Positions 22,457 through 41,004 are shown, numbered from the stretch's first letter. The stretch is 64,000 nt of DNA from Volvox africanus (GCA_030268105.1 BSDZ01000019.1:2419501-2483500); one strand, 5' to 3'. Translations and numbers: made by a program. Notes: generated by a model not told the origin, from the letters alone.

Positions 22457-24561
22457 GCTGTCCCTTACTCCTGTGTAGGAACACAGACATTGGAGGAAGT
22501 TAAGGTAAGAATTAAATCTCTTGCAAGTGCTCGTTCCACTTGTGATGTTCGAAATAGGTAATGGGGTTGATTGTTTAAACTATGGCATGCTGTGAAGAAT
22601 TGGCTTGATCTGTTGTGCAGCACGTCATTGAAATAGCTTGATGATTTTGTATGCTTACATATTTATAGTGACCTGTCCTTGTTCCTTCCATGTAAGATAT
22701 GTGATAGATGACGTTTAGATTAATCGCTTACATTCGTTTGGATTGATTAGATAAAATTGAGTGTAGCCCGGAGTGAAAATGAACGAAGGTCAATATGTAA
22801 ATGATTGTAAATTACATCATTTGTTACTTGTTCACGCTCTGGACCTTTGTAGCTTCATGCAAGAGTGGGTCATGCGGAAGCACGGAGTTTCTAAACATCC
22901 TCACCAAATTGCAATTCCTAGTGCAGCTTATGAAATTTCCGATATTCTCAAGATCAAATACAATGTGTAGCTCCGTAAGGACGTTGGATGAGGGATGAGA
23001 GCAATCATAAGAAATTCAGGTCTCGGCAACTATTCAGTACAACGCTGATTGGAAATTTGATGTGAAGTCGACTTACACTCACAGTCCGACCAGCAGCGTC
23101 CAATACAAACCAAGAGTAGTTGCTTCAGGCACACGTAAAATCGGTTTGCAGGTCAGACTAGGTTCGTCAATGCATGACGAAACAATGAACAGGGACCAGT
23201 CGATTTCCTGTGATCACATCTAGAAGCAATCATATGTTGTTGGGACAGTCCCTTGTTATCTCAACCACGGAGCTACGTTGTAGAGCAGACACGGTTATAA
23301 ATGTGGCACGTCACAACTTTGTCTCAGCTGAATAAAAATATAGCATGTGGATGACCAGCGGACCCCTGACTGTCACAGCCAGGAGCATTTAGTTGGGTTA
23401 TCACAAGACGGTAGCAGCGACACCTACCCGACAAAATAACCTGCCCCGTGAGCGATGGGGTTTAGCTAACAAAATATGTCACGAGTGCTGGCTCGTGGAC
23501 TCATTTATATGTTTTCAGTGTCGCACTATAACAACAACTTTCATGATCGTTAGGCTTCTTTCAGAACATTCCAGGGTGCATTTGCATTATCTTTTCTTGC
23601 CCCTCTCCCTAAGTTGCAAATGGCCAGCAAGGGGACAATCCTGCTTATTAAAAATATGCTTTCTCCGAATCTCTCAGCTGGCGTTTTGTGTGAACCTTCC
23701 GGGGCACACACCAATACGTGAGTGTGTGTGTGGCACGTGTGTCATCCTCCATACAGCATGCACGTCACTGGGCAAATCCGACATTCGCACCCATCCTAGC
23801 GGTATGTTGGTGAATTCAAGGCTCAAGGACTAACTCCGCACACGTTACGATTTCGCGGTTGCATACGGTTCCACCAATCGGTCAAAGCCCTTAGTATCAC
23901 GAAAGCTCTTGAGAGCGTGTTGCCAGACGCAGTGTCCGACCACGTTAGCGCGCTGATCAGCAAGTACTCGAACCTACCCGAAAACCTAATGAAGAAGGGG
24001 TTACAAGGCTTTCTCCGACAGACTTATGGGCAGACTTTTGCCCATCGTCCCCAGACTGAGTTGTTAAAAGAGAATGAGGAAAACCGCAATAAGCTCACAG
24101 AATCGTTGTAACTTGGATTCCTGCTTGGTAAGGTTGCGCGACATAACTCAAGGAAGCCGAAAACGCCTACTCCTGAGGTTCCGCACATATTGCTATCTCC
24201 ATACGAAAGGCATACCTTACGAGTGTCTGATATGACGGAACGTGGCCAAATTCCCAAAGCCCACCCAAAGTTCACATTAGTATTTCCATTTTAATTGACC
24301 AGAGAGCTGCTCCCCATTACAACGCCTTGCTCATGCAAACCTTTTGTAGAAGATGGCGGCAGACGTTGAAGTGGACGAAGCATGAGAGTACGGCATGATT
24401 CTGGTTTCGCTCAAGAGTTCGTAGTTAACTTCGTCAAAGTCGCATGGAGCTTCGTTGTGCCCTTGCGGCTGCTCGTTTGGCTTTGGGTGGTGGACGGCGT
24501 CTTCCATTTTGGAGACTAGCGTGACAAGTATCTTTGTTTCTAGAGCGCGAAAGCCGCAACG
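22457..24561. other. Intergenic region before the complex I gene
   Basis: About 2.1 kb of AT-richer DNA. One stretch, 23848-24115 on the plus strand, stays open and has a non-random, charged composition, ending at a TAA that overlaps a TGTAA; I do not recognise it. The last 200-250 bp should be the promoter and 5' UTR of the complex I gene and contain a 10-codon upstream open frame at about 24353. Confidence 0.35.
23848..24115 (+). other. Unrecognised open stretch, possible exon or gene relic
   Basis: The frame is open up to a TAA that overlaps a TGTAA. Its last 75 residues look protein-like: an acidic-hydrophobic segment (SVLPDAVSDHVSALISKY), a basic amphipathic stretch (NLMKKGLQGFLRQTYG) and a Lys/Glu/Asn-rich tail. 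There is no ATG near its beginning, so it would have to be a last exon or a remnant. I cannot assign a family. Confidence 0.2.
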
Positions 24562-30205
<5,644 letters not shown>

Positions 30206-32331
30206 ACCACAATTCGGAAATGCGTCCGGTAACCACGATGCACGGCAATCACACGGGCACAGGCGACAGTGAGGGCCAAGCAGGGTGAAGTAGGCAGCAG
30301 TGGCTTAGCCGTTTGCAGCAGAGGCATGTGTTGGCGCGGCCTTGTGGAACGGTGGTTTAGAGGAAGGCAGCTAGGGACGGCGCAGTTTCGGCCGCGTCGC
30401 ATCTAAGTACAATGCGCACAAGAACGTGTGCAGGACGCAGACGCCCTTTCCAGGACATAGCGTTGGGCGCTGGCGGATAAAACATCTTCATTGTGGGACA
30501 TGATGCCAGATATTCGTGCGGTGTATTGCCTAGCTGAACTGCGGCCTCGCTTCCATAGGCGGAGCGTCTGAGAACGAGCGTGGGGAGAACCAGATCCGTA
30601 GACCTGCACGCCTATGGTGCGGCGGGTATGGTACGTGTATGGCGGCTTCGATTGCGCATGCCGGGGTTTCATCTGTCTTCTTCCCTTTGAGCCTATGACG
30701 GCTGTGAGGTTCCCGCCCCATGAGAACGTTGTTACCAGATCTGCTTGGGAGGTGGGTCGGGTGTTACCCCGTGAGTCTGTTTTCGGACTTTTATCTCGAC
30801 TTCCCGGCTATGATATCGCGACCATTGATTGGATAAAGGTCCACTGGTGGCGCGTCTAGTACGTACGCTTGACCATGCGAGGGAGCGCTTTGGCGAAGGA
30901 TGGAGCGCCTTGGAGCGGGGAGGACTGGGAAGCGGCAACTGCTGGGGTCAGCTTGGAGGCCTTCACATAAGGTGTCATTGTGGCGGGCGTTGACGTGTTG
31001 ACCGACAATGCGTGGGTATGGCCACTTCCGCTATCCGCTAACATGCTGGGCGCACGATGTTAAGAGAGTGGATCATGTAGTACCGGTGGTGGTTGACCTA
31101 GTCGGCATGGTGATAGTCCCATGGAGGTCCTCAGATACAGTTGCTGACGCTACGCCCGTGCTCGCGTGTGTGTTTGGCCCTTCTGCTTGCTATGCGGTAT
31201 CTACCAGTGCCGCTTCTTGGTGGGGATGGCCCTGTGCTCGGCTTAACAACATGTGTCGCTGTGTGTATTAAGATAGTTTCGCTGTAGATTATTGCGTTGC
31301 TTGTCTTGATGGTCCTTGCTGAGCAACGCTCCGGTCAAGTCGGTCGTGGTATGATACGAATGTGTAGATACGGCGCCGAACTTCAGTCAGTAGCAGCAAT
31401 CCAAGTAACTGGATGCGTCATTGCAGCGAATCTCGTGCATTTGCACCTGTCCCAGCTGGCAATCAACCGCGTGGACCCTTCCTTTCCTTCCATACACGGA
31501 CGCCGCCGCGTCCGTGACAGGAATTCATGTGACGTTTTTAATGCAAGGAGAGCGACTGTGTAAGCAAAGTGCAGAACAGCAGCCGGAGGAAGCAGAGCGT
31601 GCAATTCAACTTGTGGGAAATATGTGATAGAGGTGAATTAAGATGCCGCCTGTGGCGACTCGCACGCAAGCCAAACCGCGCAACATGTATGAACTGCAGG
31701 TTGGTGTTGGCGACAGAGAGGCGAGATACCGGCGTACGGATGGGGCACCAAGCAAGTTTGCCCTGTCAAGTTGGAATGCAAACAGGATATTCCGTTTCCA
31801 TTATTTCTTGATTTAGTTATTATAACCTGGAAAGGAATCGTACGACCCACGGGGCGCAAGTCGACGTGCAATATCTTGATGTTTGACCAAGAAGCCACAC
31901 ACCTAGGGCGAAGGCCTTGTTATTAAAGCATTCATACGAATGTTGCTCAAATGCCTTGATTGCAAATGAAAGACTGCATGTGGTCATTACACTCACACGG
32001 TGCACTGGGAGCCAAAACATGCTTGCTTGTATCCAAAATGATAAAACATACGTTTGAGTAAGGAGGTATATTGCAGCCCAAAACAGCCGGCAAATGGCAG
32101 ACGCTTTGGTCCGCAGCCGTACAATAACAGCTAAGAATCGCCGGCGAGTAGAGTGACAGACTTTTCAATTATTAACTTGCTTGTTACAGGAGCTGTGAAT
32201 TTCTTGTCTTGCAACACTTGTTTCACCTGTGTGAAGACTGCATGTCCCGACGAAAGCTCAGGGCTGACGCCCGGTCTTAGGGTTGTCAATAGGTAAACCA
32301 AACGTTTCATCATAGTATTACTGGAGGAACC
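30206..32331. other. Intergenic region between NUOS1 and ODA9
   Basis: About 2.1 kb. The first part should be the NUOS1 3' UTR; the first TGTAA I found is far away (31559-31563). The end should contain the ODA9 promoter. No other coding or RNA gene is recognised. Confidence 0.35.
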
Positions 32332-35300
32332 ATGCCGGGACCTATTACGGCCAAAAAGCCCCTTGACAAGGTCTGCAAGCCGCGCGACGTAACTTTGTGC
32401 TGGATCCTGGCTTACGTATGGATACACTGGCAATGCAGGGGAAGGGCAAGAAGAAGGCTCTTGAGCCGGCACAGTCTCAGGACTATGTGCCTCCCCCGCC
32501 CCCTATGCCGGGCGATGAGGCATTCGCCATGGTGCGTACGTGCGGGAGTAGTGCGGCACTGCGATAACTTGCAGGGATTGACGAGATGTGTGTTCCGATA
32601 ATCGCAGCCAATTCGCGAAATCGTCAAGCCAGATAACCAGCTAAGATTGAGCGAAGCGGACCTTAATGAAGAGGTGGCGAAAATGCTGACCGCAAATAAC
32701 CCGGCGGCTCCAAAGAATATCGTCCGATTCAATATGAAGGATAAAGTTTATAAGCTGGAGCCGATGGTTGAGCAGACGGTTGTCCACTACGCGACCGACG
32801 GTTGGCTCCTGCACAAAAGCTCCGATGAAGCCAAGCGCCAGTTGGACATGGAGAAGATGGAACAGGAAGCAAGCGCCCGTTTCCAAGCTGATATCGACCG
32901 CGCTAGCCATGAGCATAAGGAGCACGGGGACGTCGAACCCCCGGATGACTCCAGGCAGCTGCGTAACCAGTTCAACTTCAGCGAGCGCGCGGCCCAGACG
33001 CTTAACTACCCACTGCGCGACCGTGAAACGTTCACTGAACCCCCTCCAACCGCAACGGTTTCAGGTACGAGCATGACCCATTGTATGGCACAGCACGGCT
33101 AAGTTCGTCGTACGGCAGGTGTCCGACATAATTGCGGATCTTATTTCTGTGCTCATGGATGTGGTGGCCAGCTCACCATCTCGTTGATGTAGATGCACAT
33201 GGCCGAATATTCACTGGCACGACAAAATGTGCACTGGGCAGGGGTCTGCACACAATGGGAGATCTACGACGAGTACATTAAGGACCTGGAGCGCCAGCGG
33301 CTGGATGAGGCGGCGAAGATACGTGGCGGCAAGAAGCATCATCTGGCGGCGCACCATGGCGGGGCGGCATCGAAACAGCAGGAGCACGTGCCCACGTTGC
33401 AGAGTCCTGCTCTGCTACACAGCCTGGGCACGCTCGATCGCATGGTGAACCAAAACATGTATGAGGAAGTGGCCATGGACTTCAAGTACTGGGATGATGC
33501 GTCGGATGCCTTCAGGTGGGTGAGATCACGTAGCGCACGGGCAGGCACTCAACAGGCTATATTGGGAGGCGCGGCATGCCGGCATCTGCGGTAACTAAGG
33601 CTGTTACGCACGCCAGGCATTTCAAGCCGACTTCAAAACAGATCGGACGGCCCCATGACGACTGTTGACGACATTGAGGTCTGGAAATGACAACACAGTC
33701 AGCAGATGATCTGTAGTACATACACCGCATGCGATGCGACGCTTTAAAAAATCCGCAAAACGAGTACAGTTCCCCGCCCCCGAACTGCTATCGCTGCTCC
33801 GTGTCATCAGGCTGTTAAATGGCCTGGAGCAGGGATGGGCTGCGATCGAGGGGGTAGGAAGGATGAAATGCCTTCTGGGTCGGGCGCTGGGAGCATCACG
33901 CGTGTCATTATGTTGAATATGGCCCTCATCCGCACGGAGATGGGGTACCCAGCACTCTTGACTGGCGGATATAGGATTGCCCCTAGGCGGGCTTTAGGCC
34001 TTTGTGGCAGTTTGGGTTCCCTGGTGCTGAGCGCTCCCACACAGCCAGGGCTGAGGGACGTTCACCCGTGGGAAGGGGAAGGGCTCTTGCTTCGGATCGA
34101 TACATGGAAGCACCGAGAAGCCTATTAGGTCGCTAGTTATGCATTCGCGTTTTCGCACTCCGCTATCTTCTTAATCCGTTCGATCGCAGAATGCACCTGC
34201 TCTGGCCTCGCCTGTATCGTGCGTCTACACACAGCTTGTCTATGTTGGTTTGTAACAGCTGCTTGTGACTGCCTGACTGGTAGGACAAACTGTTGCAATT
34301 GCGCTTTATTTTGCCACATAAAACCGCCTTTAGGTAGTTCTCACATCTCCATCGTAGATGGTTACCCAGCCCCACACCCCCGCCCTCCGCCCGGCACCTG
34401 GACAGGCCCGGAGAAGGTTCTCTGTTGCCCCTTTGGAAGTTCGCTTCGGAGAAGTCCAAGAGGCGGCAGGTCACCAGCATCTGCTGGAATCCACTATACG
34501 ACGATATGTTCGCTGTGGGCTACGGCAGCTACGAGTTCCTGAAGCAGGCCAGCGGGCTCATCAACATCTATTCGCTCAAAAATCCCTCGCATCCCGAATA
34601 CACGTTTCACACGGAGTCGGGCGTCATGTGTGTACACTTTCATCCTGAATACGCGAACCTGCTCGCGGTGGGCTGCTACGATGGTACCGTGCTGGTTTAC
34701 GACGTACGGCTAAAGAAGGACGAGCCAATATACCAGGCGTCTGTGCGCACGGGAAAGCATAACGACCCGGTGTGGCAGGTGGTGTGGCAGGTGCGAGCTG
34801 ATGGGGCTACGCAAGAGGGACTGGACGATGCGGCATGTTCATAGGGTTTGAGACCCGGCGGGTGCTCAACGATTACAGCTGGATTGAGTAACCCGTGGCG
34901 GGTCCCGATACTGGTCCTAGGGCGCCGGCGAGGGCTGCAGCACAGCGTGCCAGATTGGCATGCCGCACTTTTGGGGCAGCGGCACAGCGGTGTCGGGGTT
35001 TGCACTCCCGACACAGAGATATGCCGCTTCCTGAACCAAGCATCAAAGGAAATGAGACAGCGAATTTACTCGCACACCCCGTTCTTCAAGATTGTTGGTG
35101 GCAACCTGCAGTGGCAACATAGCTGCTCTTCAGCACAGGTCTCAGGATTTAAGTCTTCCATGCACCCCAACTGCCACTGCACTCGCTGCAAGAAGCGTCG
35201 CAGCTACCACTCCTGCCCCGTCGTCATCGCACAACATCCACGCTCATCACGCTGTACCCCGCTACTACGGCTCATCGGGCCGCCAGCCTACTCACCCGCT

Positions 35301-36799
35301 CACAGCCCATCTTTCCAACATGACCTGTGTCCCTGTTGAAGTGGAACACCCTTATCTCAAACTGAACCCAACTCGCACAACCGTACGGCACTCCGCAGGT
35401 GGATGAGGCCCAGAAGGCGCTCCACTTCGTGTCGATTTCCAGCGACGGCAACGTAAATCTGTGGACTCTCACAAAATCAGAGCTCATACCCGAGTGCCTC
35501 ATGAAGCTCCGGGTGGTCAAAGCGGGCGAGACGAGCGAAGAAGATCCCACCGCGTCGGGTCCAGCCGGAGGATGTTGCATGGACTTCTGCAAGGTGCGCG
35601 CTTCCGCCGCTGAGGGAAGGGAAGGGAAGGGAAGGGAAGGGAAGGGAAGGGAAGGGAAGGGAAGGGAAGGGAAGGGAAGGGAAGGGAAGGGAAGGGAAGG
35701 GAAGGGAAGGGAAGGGAAGGGAAGGGAAGGGAAGGGAAGGGAAGGGAAGGGAAGGGAAGGGAAGGGAAGGGAAGGGAAGGGAAGGGAAGGGAAGGGAAGG
35801 GAAGGGAAGGGAAGGGAAGGGAAGGGAAGGGAAGGGAAGGGAAGACTCTACCCCGTGGTGTCATGGTAGCTCCCCGCCGCACAAGGACTAAGCTGAATGG
35901 GTCCCAGGCGAGGGAGGGAAGGTAGGGGATAAGAAAGATTCATATTTTCCCTGGTGGTGGTGAGGGAACCCTTCGCGTGCATCCATCCCTGATGCTGCAC
36001 ACCTGGGCGGAACCGCCACAGATGCTGGGGCAGGAGTCCATCTACTTGGTGGGCACGGAGGAGGGCGCCATTCATCGCTGCTCCAAGGCGTACAGCTCCC
36101 AGTACCTGTCTACCTACGTGGCGCATCACCTGGCTGTCTATGCAGTCAGCTGGAACCACATCCACCCCAACATGTTCCTGTCGTCTTCCGCCGACTGGAC
36201 CATAAAACTGTGGGACGTGCACGACTCCAAGCGGTCCGTCATGAACTTCGACCTGAATGACTCCATCGGCGATGTGGCGTGGGCCCCCTACTCGGCAACG
36301 GTGTTTGCGGCGGTCACAGACGATGGGAGGGTGCACGTTTTCGACTTGGCACAGAACAAGCTGCTGCCGCTGTGCAGTCAGAAGGTGAGTCCCTGTGCGG
36401 GGTCTCGGGATCCCTGAGCGAGATCAAGAGCGCCAAGTGAGGATGAATGGAGGAGCACCAGAAGGAGATGAATGAGTGTCTAGCGGCTGCGGCACAATGG
36501 CACATTCTGTTATCAGCCAGGGTGTCATCGGTCAGGAAGCGTGCTATCCCGGTCTGCCTCTTCACGGGTCGCAGGTGGTGAAGAAAGCAAAGCTTACCAA
36601 GCTGGTGTTTAACCCCAAGCAGCCGATCGTGCTGGTTGGCGACGATAAGGGCGCAGTCACCTCCCTCAAGCTCAGCCCCAACCTTCGGATCACGTCCAAG
36701 CCGGAGAAGGGACAGAAATTTGATGACCTGGAGATCGCGAAGCTGGACGCAGTGGTGGAGATTGCACGGAAGAGTGACGCGGATGTGGCCAAGCACTAG
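32332..36799 (+). CDS. ODA9: Outer-arm dynein intermediate chain IC78 (DNAI1 type)
   Basis: Eight exons: 32332-32370, 32439-32531, 32608-33064, 33242-33515, 34406-34790, 35399-35593, 36022-36384, 36575-36799. Phases agree and give 676 aa, about the length of Chlamydomonas IC78. The protein is a WD-repeat subunit of the ciliary outer dynein arm. It pairs with IC2 (ODA6) at the base of the heavy chains and helps attach the arm to the doublet. Seen: a Lys-rich N-terminus with PPPPPMPGDEAFAM; LTANNPAAPKNIVRF, as in DNAI1; the NQFNFSERAAQT block (about 164-175); QWEIYDEYIKDLE; and MVNQNMYEEVAMDFKYWDDA. WD repeats run from about 290 to 640, with signatures such as ICWNPLYDDMFAVGYG, DPVWQV, LVGTEEGAIHRCSKAYSSQ and SSADWTIKLWD. 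Intron 6 holds a 231-bp AAGGG array. IC2 is the main alternative, but the N-terminal match is to the DNAI1/IC78 branch. Confidence 0.95.
35614..35844 (+). repeat. (AAGGG)n microsatellite, about 46 copies
   Basis: 231 bp of uninterrupted AAGGG on the plus strand, inside intron 6 of ODA9 (35594-36021), starting about 20 nt after the donor. The strand is purely purine with regular G-triplets, so G-quadruplex or triplex structure is plausible. The intron is otherwise normal. Confidence 0.97.
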
Positions 36800-39408
36800 C
36801 ACGACACGTAAAGTTAGGGCGTGCCGGCGCGACGAGTTCTAAGGGAGGTCACTCCCGCCCTCTCGTCCTCTGGGTTGGCCTCGTACGCGCTGCTTGTCAC
36901 CCGAAACGTATACCTGCCATGAGTGCTTTATGTTATGGTCCTTGGGGAGGTGGGGAATTGGAGGTCCCACTTCATGATGGCCGCTTCGCGGTATCTGCAC
37001 CCGGAAGGCTCCCCGCGTCGGGGGCCTGCCTGAGCCGAGGGCGCTGTTTCTGGTTGCGCTTCATCGCACATGTCGCACGGTGGGTTGCCTATGTGGGTGT
37101 GACCGACATCCATTCTGAAACTCTTTGGCTGGAATGGCTGTGAGGTGGTGGTGGTGGTGGTGGTGGTGGTGGTGGTGGTATTCCCAGGTCATTGTGGACT
37201 CCCCCCTTAGTGGTCAGGGTATCCACGAGCACGTCATACCTTGTACTCCACAACCTACATGTCGGGTTGGCGTCCATTGGAGGGAGGTAGCGTGGTGCGG
37301 CCTGGAGCCTCCAGGACGGGACGAGATGACCTTCGCGGTCGATGTGGGACTTTGCTGGTGTCTCCCGGTTAGACACAGATGCTCATTTATTGGACGCTTA
37401 AGGGCGAATGGATGACGTGTGACAGTCTAGATCTGCCGGTGTAGGTACGATTACGTCACATGGATTCAGCCGATGAGGCCGAGAGGAAAGCTGTGCTGCC
37501 CGATAACCTGAAATAAATGGCCTTTACTGGCAACTTACAGCTGACGGTGCATATATGCGGTCTGTACATCGGAAAGCATCATCATCAAATGGAGCCTCTA
37601 GGAGCGGGAGCTACAAGAACAGCCATCGACTTAGAACCCGTATTTTGGATCCCTCCGCAGTTTTTGGTGTTGACTGGCCGTCTCTTAAGGGCTATTACTG
37701 CGGGACAGAAAGACAGGGGGCCTGTAAGGCTGCAAGTCACAGACCATGGGCCAGGAGGGCACCCCTTAGGCAAATCACGATGATGCCCTTTGGTGGTAGG
37801 GTCTAGCCGTATCCGCCGATGTCGTCACGCCTTGCACCGCCTCCGTTGCCTGCACAGCCGCCTACGTAAGTGCACCATTGGAGATGAGGAGGTGCTCCAG
37901 GTCTCTGTGGGTGCAGGCAGGCCCAAGGACTTCCTCTGGCATGACCCCGCGGACACCGGGCCCAGCAGGGCCCCAATGGTCGCTCGGGGAGCAGGTTCAC
38001 CAGGGACGTCTGCTTCATGCAGACGTGGGGTTCTCACTGTTATTGCCGTTCCACGTGTACATCGTAGGACATATCGGTCCAAAAGTATAATTCCAGTTGT
38101 TTTGAAGCTGGTAGGAAAAGAGGAGCAATTTGCTTCATAGGGTGGTGGGGTGCCAGAGCAGATTTGGGCAGTTTCAGCGACTGGAGGGCACCGGTCCGTA
38201 ACATGGCGTTGAGTACCACAAACAAAGAATGCACATTTAGGGGATGGGAGAAAGGAAGAGAGACGGTGGCACTCCTGGGGCATAGGCATGGCAGGACGTC
38301 GCAAGTATGGGCGTCGTTGCTTGGCTTCTTGCGCATGCAGGTGTCCTACGCCTGCCTAATGCTAATCTATAGATTGCGATTCATTGCAATGTAGCGCGCG
38401 CGTGCTGACATGCGCAAAAGTATATATAAAAGTTGGGTGAGTTGATTGCAAAAATGCGGCCGATTGCCGACTTCCACTACTGGCCGGCACCTGCAGAGGT
38501 GTCCAAATATTAAGATATGAGGCCCTGTGTAAATACAGAGCCTTATGGTGATCAATTCAGCACCGACGTGGATGGGTTAAATAGTTCCCAAATAAATCAT
38601 CAGCTGTTAGCAGGGAACCAATCCCTGGCTCGTAATGATGACGTCTAGATGTTCCTGGCCTGCCGAGCTGCACCAGCCGAGTTTAATTACGCGGCTTTAG
38701 TTCCAAGCGGCCTTCCAACACATCTGTGGCTCTAGACGTTTAAAGCGTTTGCGGGCGCCGGCAGGCAGGTACACCCGTTCAGAGCAGTCTAGCTCAGGGG
38801 AAAGGAATGTGCAACTCGGCAGTTCGCAAACGCCACATGGGTGCGACCGCCAAACTTTGGTCCTGCCATCCCCCAGAAGTAGCCCCCTGCCTTAGCTTTT
38901 ACATCATGACACACTTAACCCCCTCTTTTGCATTTCAAGTATTCTTGCAGTGCTTTCATGCTGACACGCTCTATAGCTATCGTATGCGGAGAACTTCAAA
39001 CTTTAATTTCAGATTTGCTTGCTGCGACGACCGGTACCCGTTGACCCGACAAGAGTCGCCATCTGCTCCCGCTTCGGCAGCTGCCTTGAGAAATATATAT
39101 CGCCTGGCTGCCGTAGCTATTGCCGTGAGATTCGGGATTCTCAATATGATAGTTTATAACATGCACCACCTGGACATAGGTGGTGTCCGCGCTATCCCCA
39201 GGTGCGCCTCGTCAGCGAGTTATCTCCCCTGCTTCCACCTTGCGTCCATCTGCCAGCCAATTATTTGCGTGGCTGTATGGCTTTGGCCTTTTGGCGCGTC
39301 TTTATCATGAAACCAACTATTTCTGAAGCAGTGGGACCTATATTCGTGATTGCGAAATTCTGGAATAGCCCCACGCATGGTGTGACTCGTCACATATATC
39401 TTCGACAG
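36800..39408. other. ODA9 3' UTR and intergenic DNA
   Basis: About 2.6 kb. A TGTAA at 37723-37727 may be the ODA9 poly(A) signal, though it is 924 nt past the stop. A (GGT)12 microsatellite lies at 37144-37179. No intact gene is recognised. Confidence 0.35.
37144..37179 (+). repeat. (GGT)12 microsatellite
   Basis: Twelve perfect GGT units downstream of ODA9, in non-coding DNA. Confidence 0.95.
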
Positions 39409-40252
39409 GGCAAAATTCAAACCCACGCATCTGCTGGAACGGACTGCTACCGATGAGTTCATTCGGCGCCAGGCACAGGGCACGGAGGACGTGTCACATG
39501 TCTGGTTATTACGGGGCTTATGTTCCGGGTTTGTGGCTTCGGAGACCAACGACTTGATGCTGGAGGATCGTTTGGGGGATGCTGATTCCTTGACGAGGTC
39601 GTGCACACCAGCATCAAACAAGGACAGCATCGTTGTTGCGCCTTGAGAGGTGCTGTGTGAAAATCGTTGATGTCGCGCATCTTCGGCGTGCCGGTCGCAT
39701 TGTATTGGGGCCTTATTCCCTGAACAGGGCCTGGGACTTGGAACCTGTGTCTGCTGGTGAACCGGGCCATGGAGCTCCAGGATGGCAAGTGGGGCGACCA
39801 GTTCGAGTCCGTTGAGGACCTGGTGAAGATGATGCGATGGCGGAAGAAGACAGCCGCTTCGGAGAGGCGCTGTACGGCTCACCTCACGAAGGCGGACCGA
39901 CTCACGAAGGACAAGATGGAGCCGGTGCGGGCAGAGTGGACTGCAGTTATGCGACGTCTGCTTGCTTCCTTGCATGTAGAGCCGTCTGCCGCGCGTCATC
40001 TCTGGTCGTTTGCTCGACATGTTCGACATGTTCTCTCACTATCAGTAAAACGTGGATGTTGACCATCGCTGCACCCGGTGCCTGACATCCGTCGCCCCTC
40101 TGCTGCACAGGCTTTGATCGATGAGCCCGGTGCGGGCAAGACAGTGGTGGTTGAAGCCCCCCGAAGGACGTGGTTGTGAATGGCGGCGTTGTGGGGCCCT
40201 TGCCGCGAAGAAATGGAGCTATCGGGTTAAAGAGCGCCAGGCTGAACGTAAG
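39409..40252 (+). pseudogene. Decayed fragment of a ClpB/HSP100-type chaperone gene
   Basis: Pieces in the order of a ClpB N-terminal half. At 39409-39500, PTHLLERTATDEFIRRQ matches the end of the first N-domain repeat. At 39748-39946, KWGDQFESVEDLV, then in another frame AEEDSRFGEALYGS, then back in the first frame LTKDKMEPVRA, match the second repeat. At 40111-40170, ALIDEPGAGKTVVVE is a Walker A (family form GEPGVGKT). At about 40206-40252, AKKWSYRVKERQAER resembles the segment after it. Two frame changes occur within one former exon near 39830 and before 39890. About 60 residues normally found between the second repeat and Walker A are missing, and stops follow. Intron-like sequence separates the pieces, so it is a DNA-level copy, not a retrocopy. 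The functional parent is not in this window. A live gene with unusual splicing is unlikely but not excluded. Confidence 0.6.
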
Positions 40253-41004
40253 TTGCATGTATTGGGAGCGATGTGGCCTTCTGATGTTGTTGATGGGAAG
40301 CAATCCATGCGCTCGTAATGTGTCTTTTCTCGTTCGGAACGGCCGCTGGGGGGACAGGGACAGGGGGTCGGAGCGCGGGGTAAGAAGCCTTGGCGATGTG
40401 GCTTGTGATCGTGTGACCGGCGTGCTGGGTAGCCAGTTGCGAGTGTTATCGGGTGCTTTCGTGGGTGTACGTGCAAATAGGAGGGGTAACCGGAAACATG
40501 GGTAAGAAGTGCCGTACGTTCCCCTGTAGGCGTGAGAATGCGTGGGCAGGTCATCAGTTGTGACATGCAGGTTATAGGCTGGTGGTATTATTGTTGCACG
40601 AAAAAGAAAAGTGGAGTCGACTATGAGATAGATAGTTCAACCTATTTGCTTTAGTTAGCTAGATTGCTTGGCCCAGGCCCCCTGTATCCCCCCAGCATCC
40701 TCCCCCATTCCCACTCTTCGTCCCCCTGCCAGGTGGGTGCAGCAGCGAAAGAACGTCAAGGATTTGATTGGCGCTCTTCATCGTGTACCCACCCTGGAGG
40801 TGATTGCGAGCCGCAGTAGATCTCCAGTCAGGCAAACAAGTGAGTGTACGACTTGGAAGATTGGATTCAAGGTGAAGGGGATGGTAGTTATCGCGACGGC
40901 ATTTGGAGGTAGGTAGGGTTGGGGCACGAGATATACGGTTGTTTAACTTCTGTATTTGCTGTCTTTCGTAAATTCATGCTTTGCTTTTTCTGCAAGGCAC
41001 GGGT

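Noticed and set aside
21527..22503. Pair of near-identical open frames of about 103 aa in the duplicated block
   Set aside because: The repeats are RNase MRP RNA genes with conserved secondary structure; the frames have no family match and are incidental.
35399..35869. Open frame running through Gly-Arg-Glu-Lys repeats
   Set aside because: It is ODA9 exon 6 read past its donor at 35593 into the AAGGG array.
37470..37490. Hammerhead-ribozyme-like CGATGAGGCCGAGAGGAAAG
   Set aside because: The core CTGATGA is altered, stem II is not closed, and no fitting stems I and III or cleavage site are seen.
40719..40916. Open stretch (WVQQRKNVKDLIGAL...) as a further ClpB or other exon
   Set aside because: It has a fair acceptor-like upstream sequence but does not align with ClpB in any frame and soon runs into non-coding sequence.
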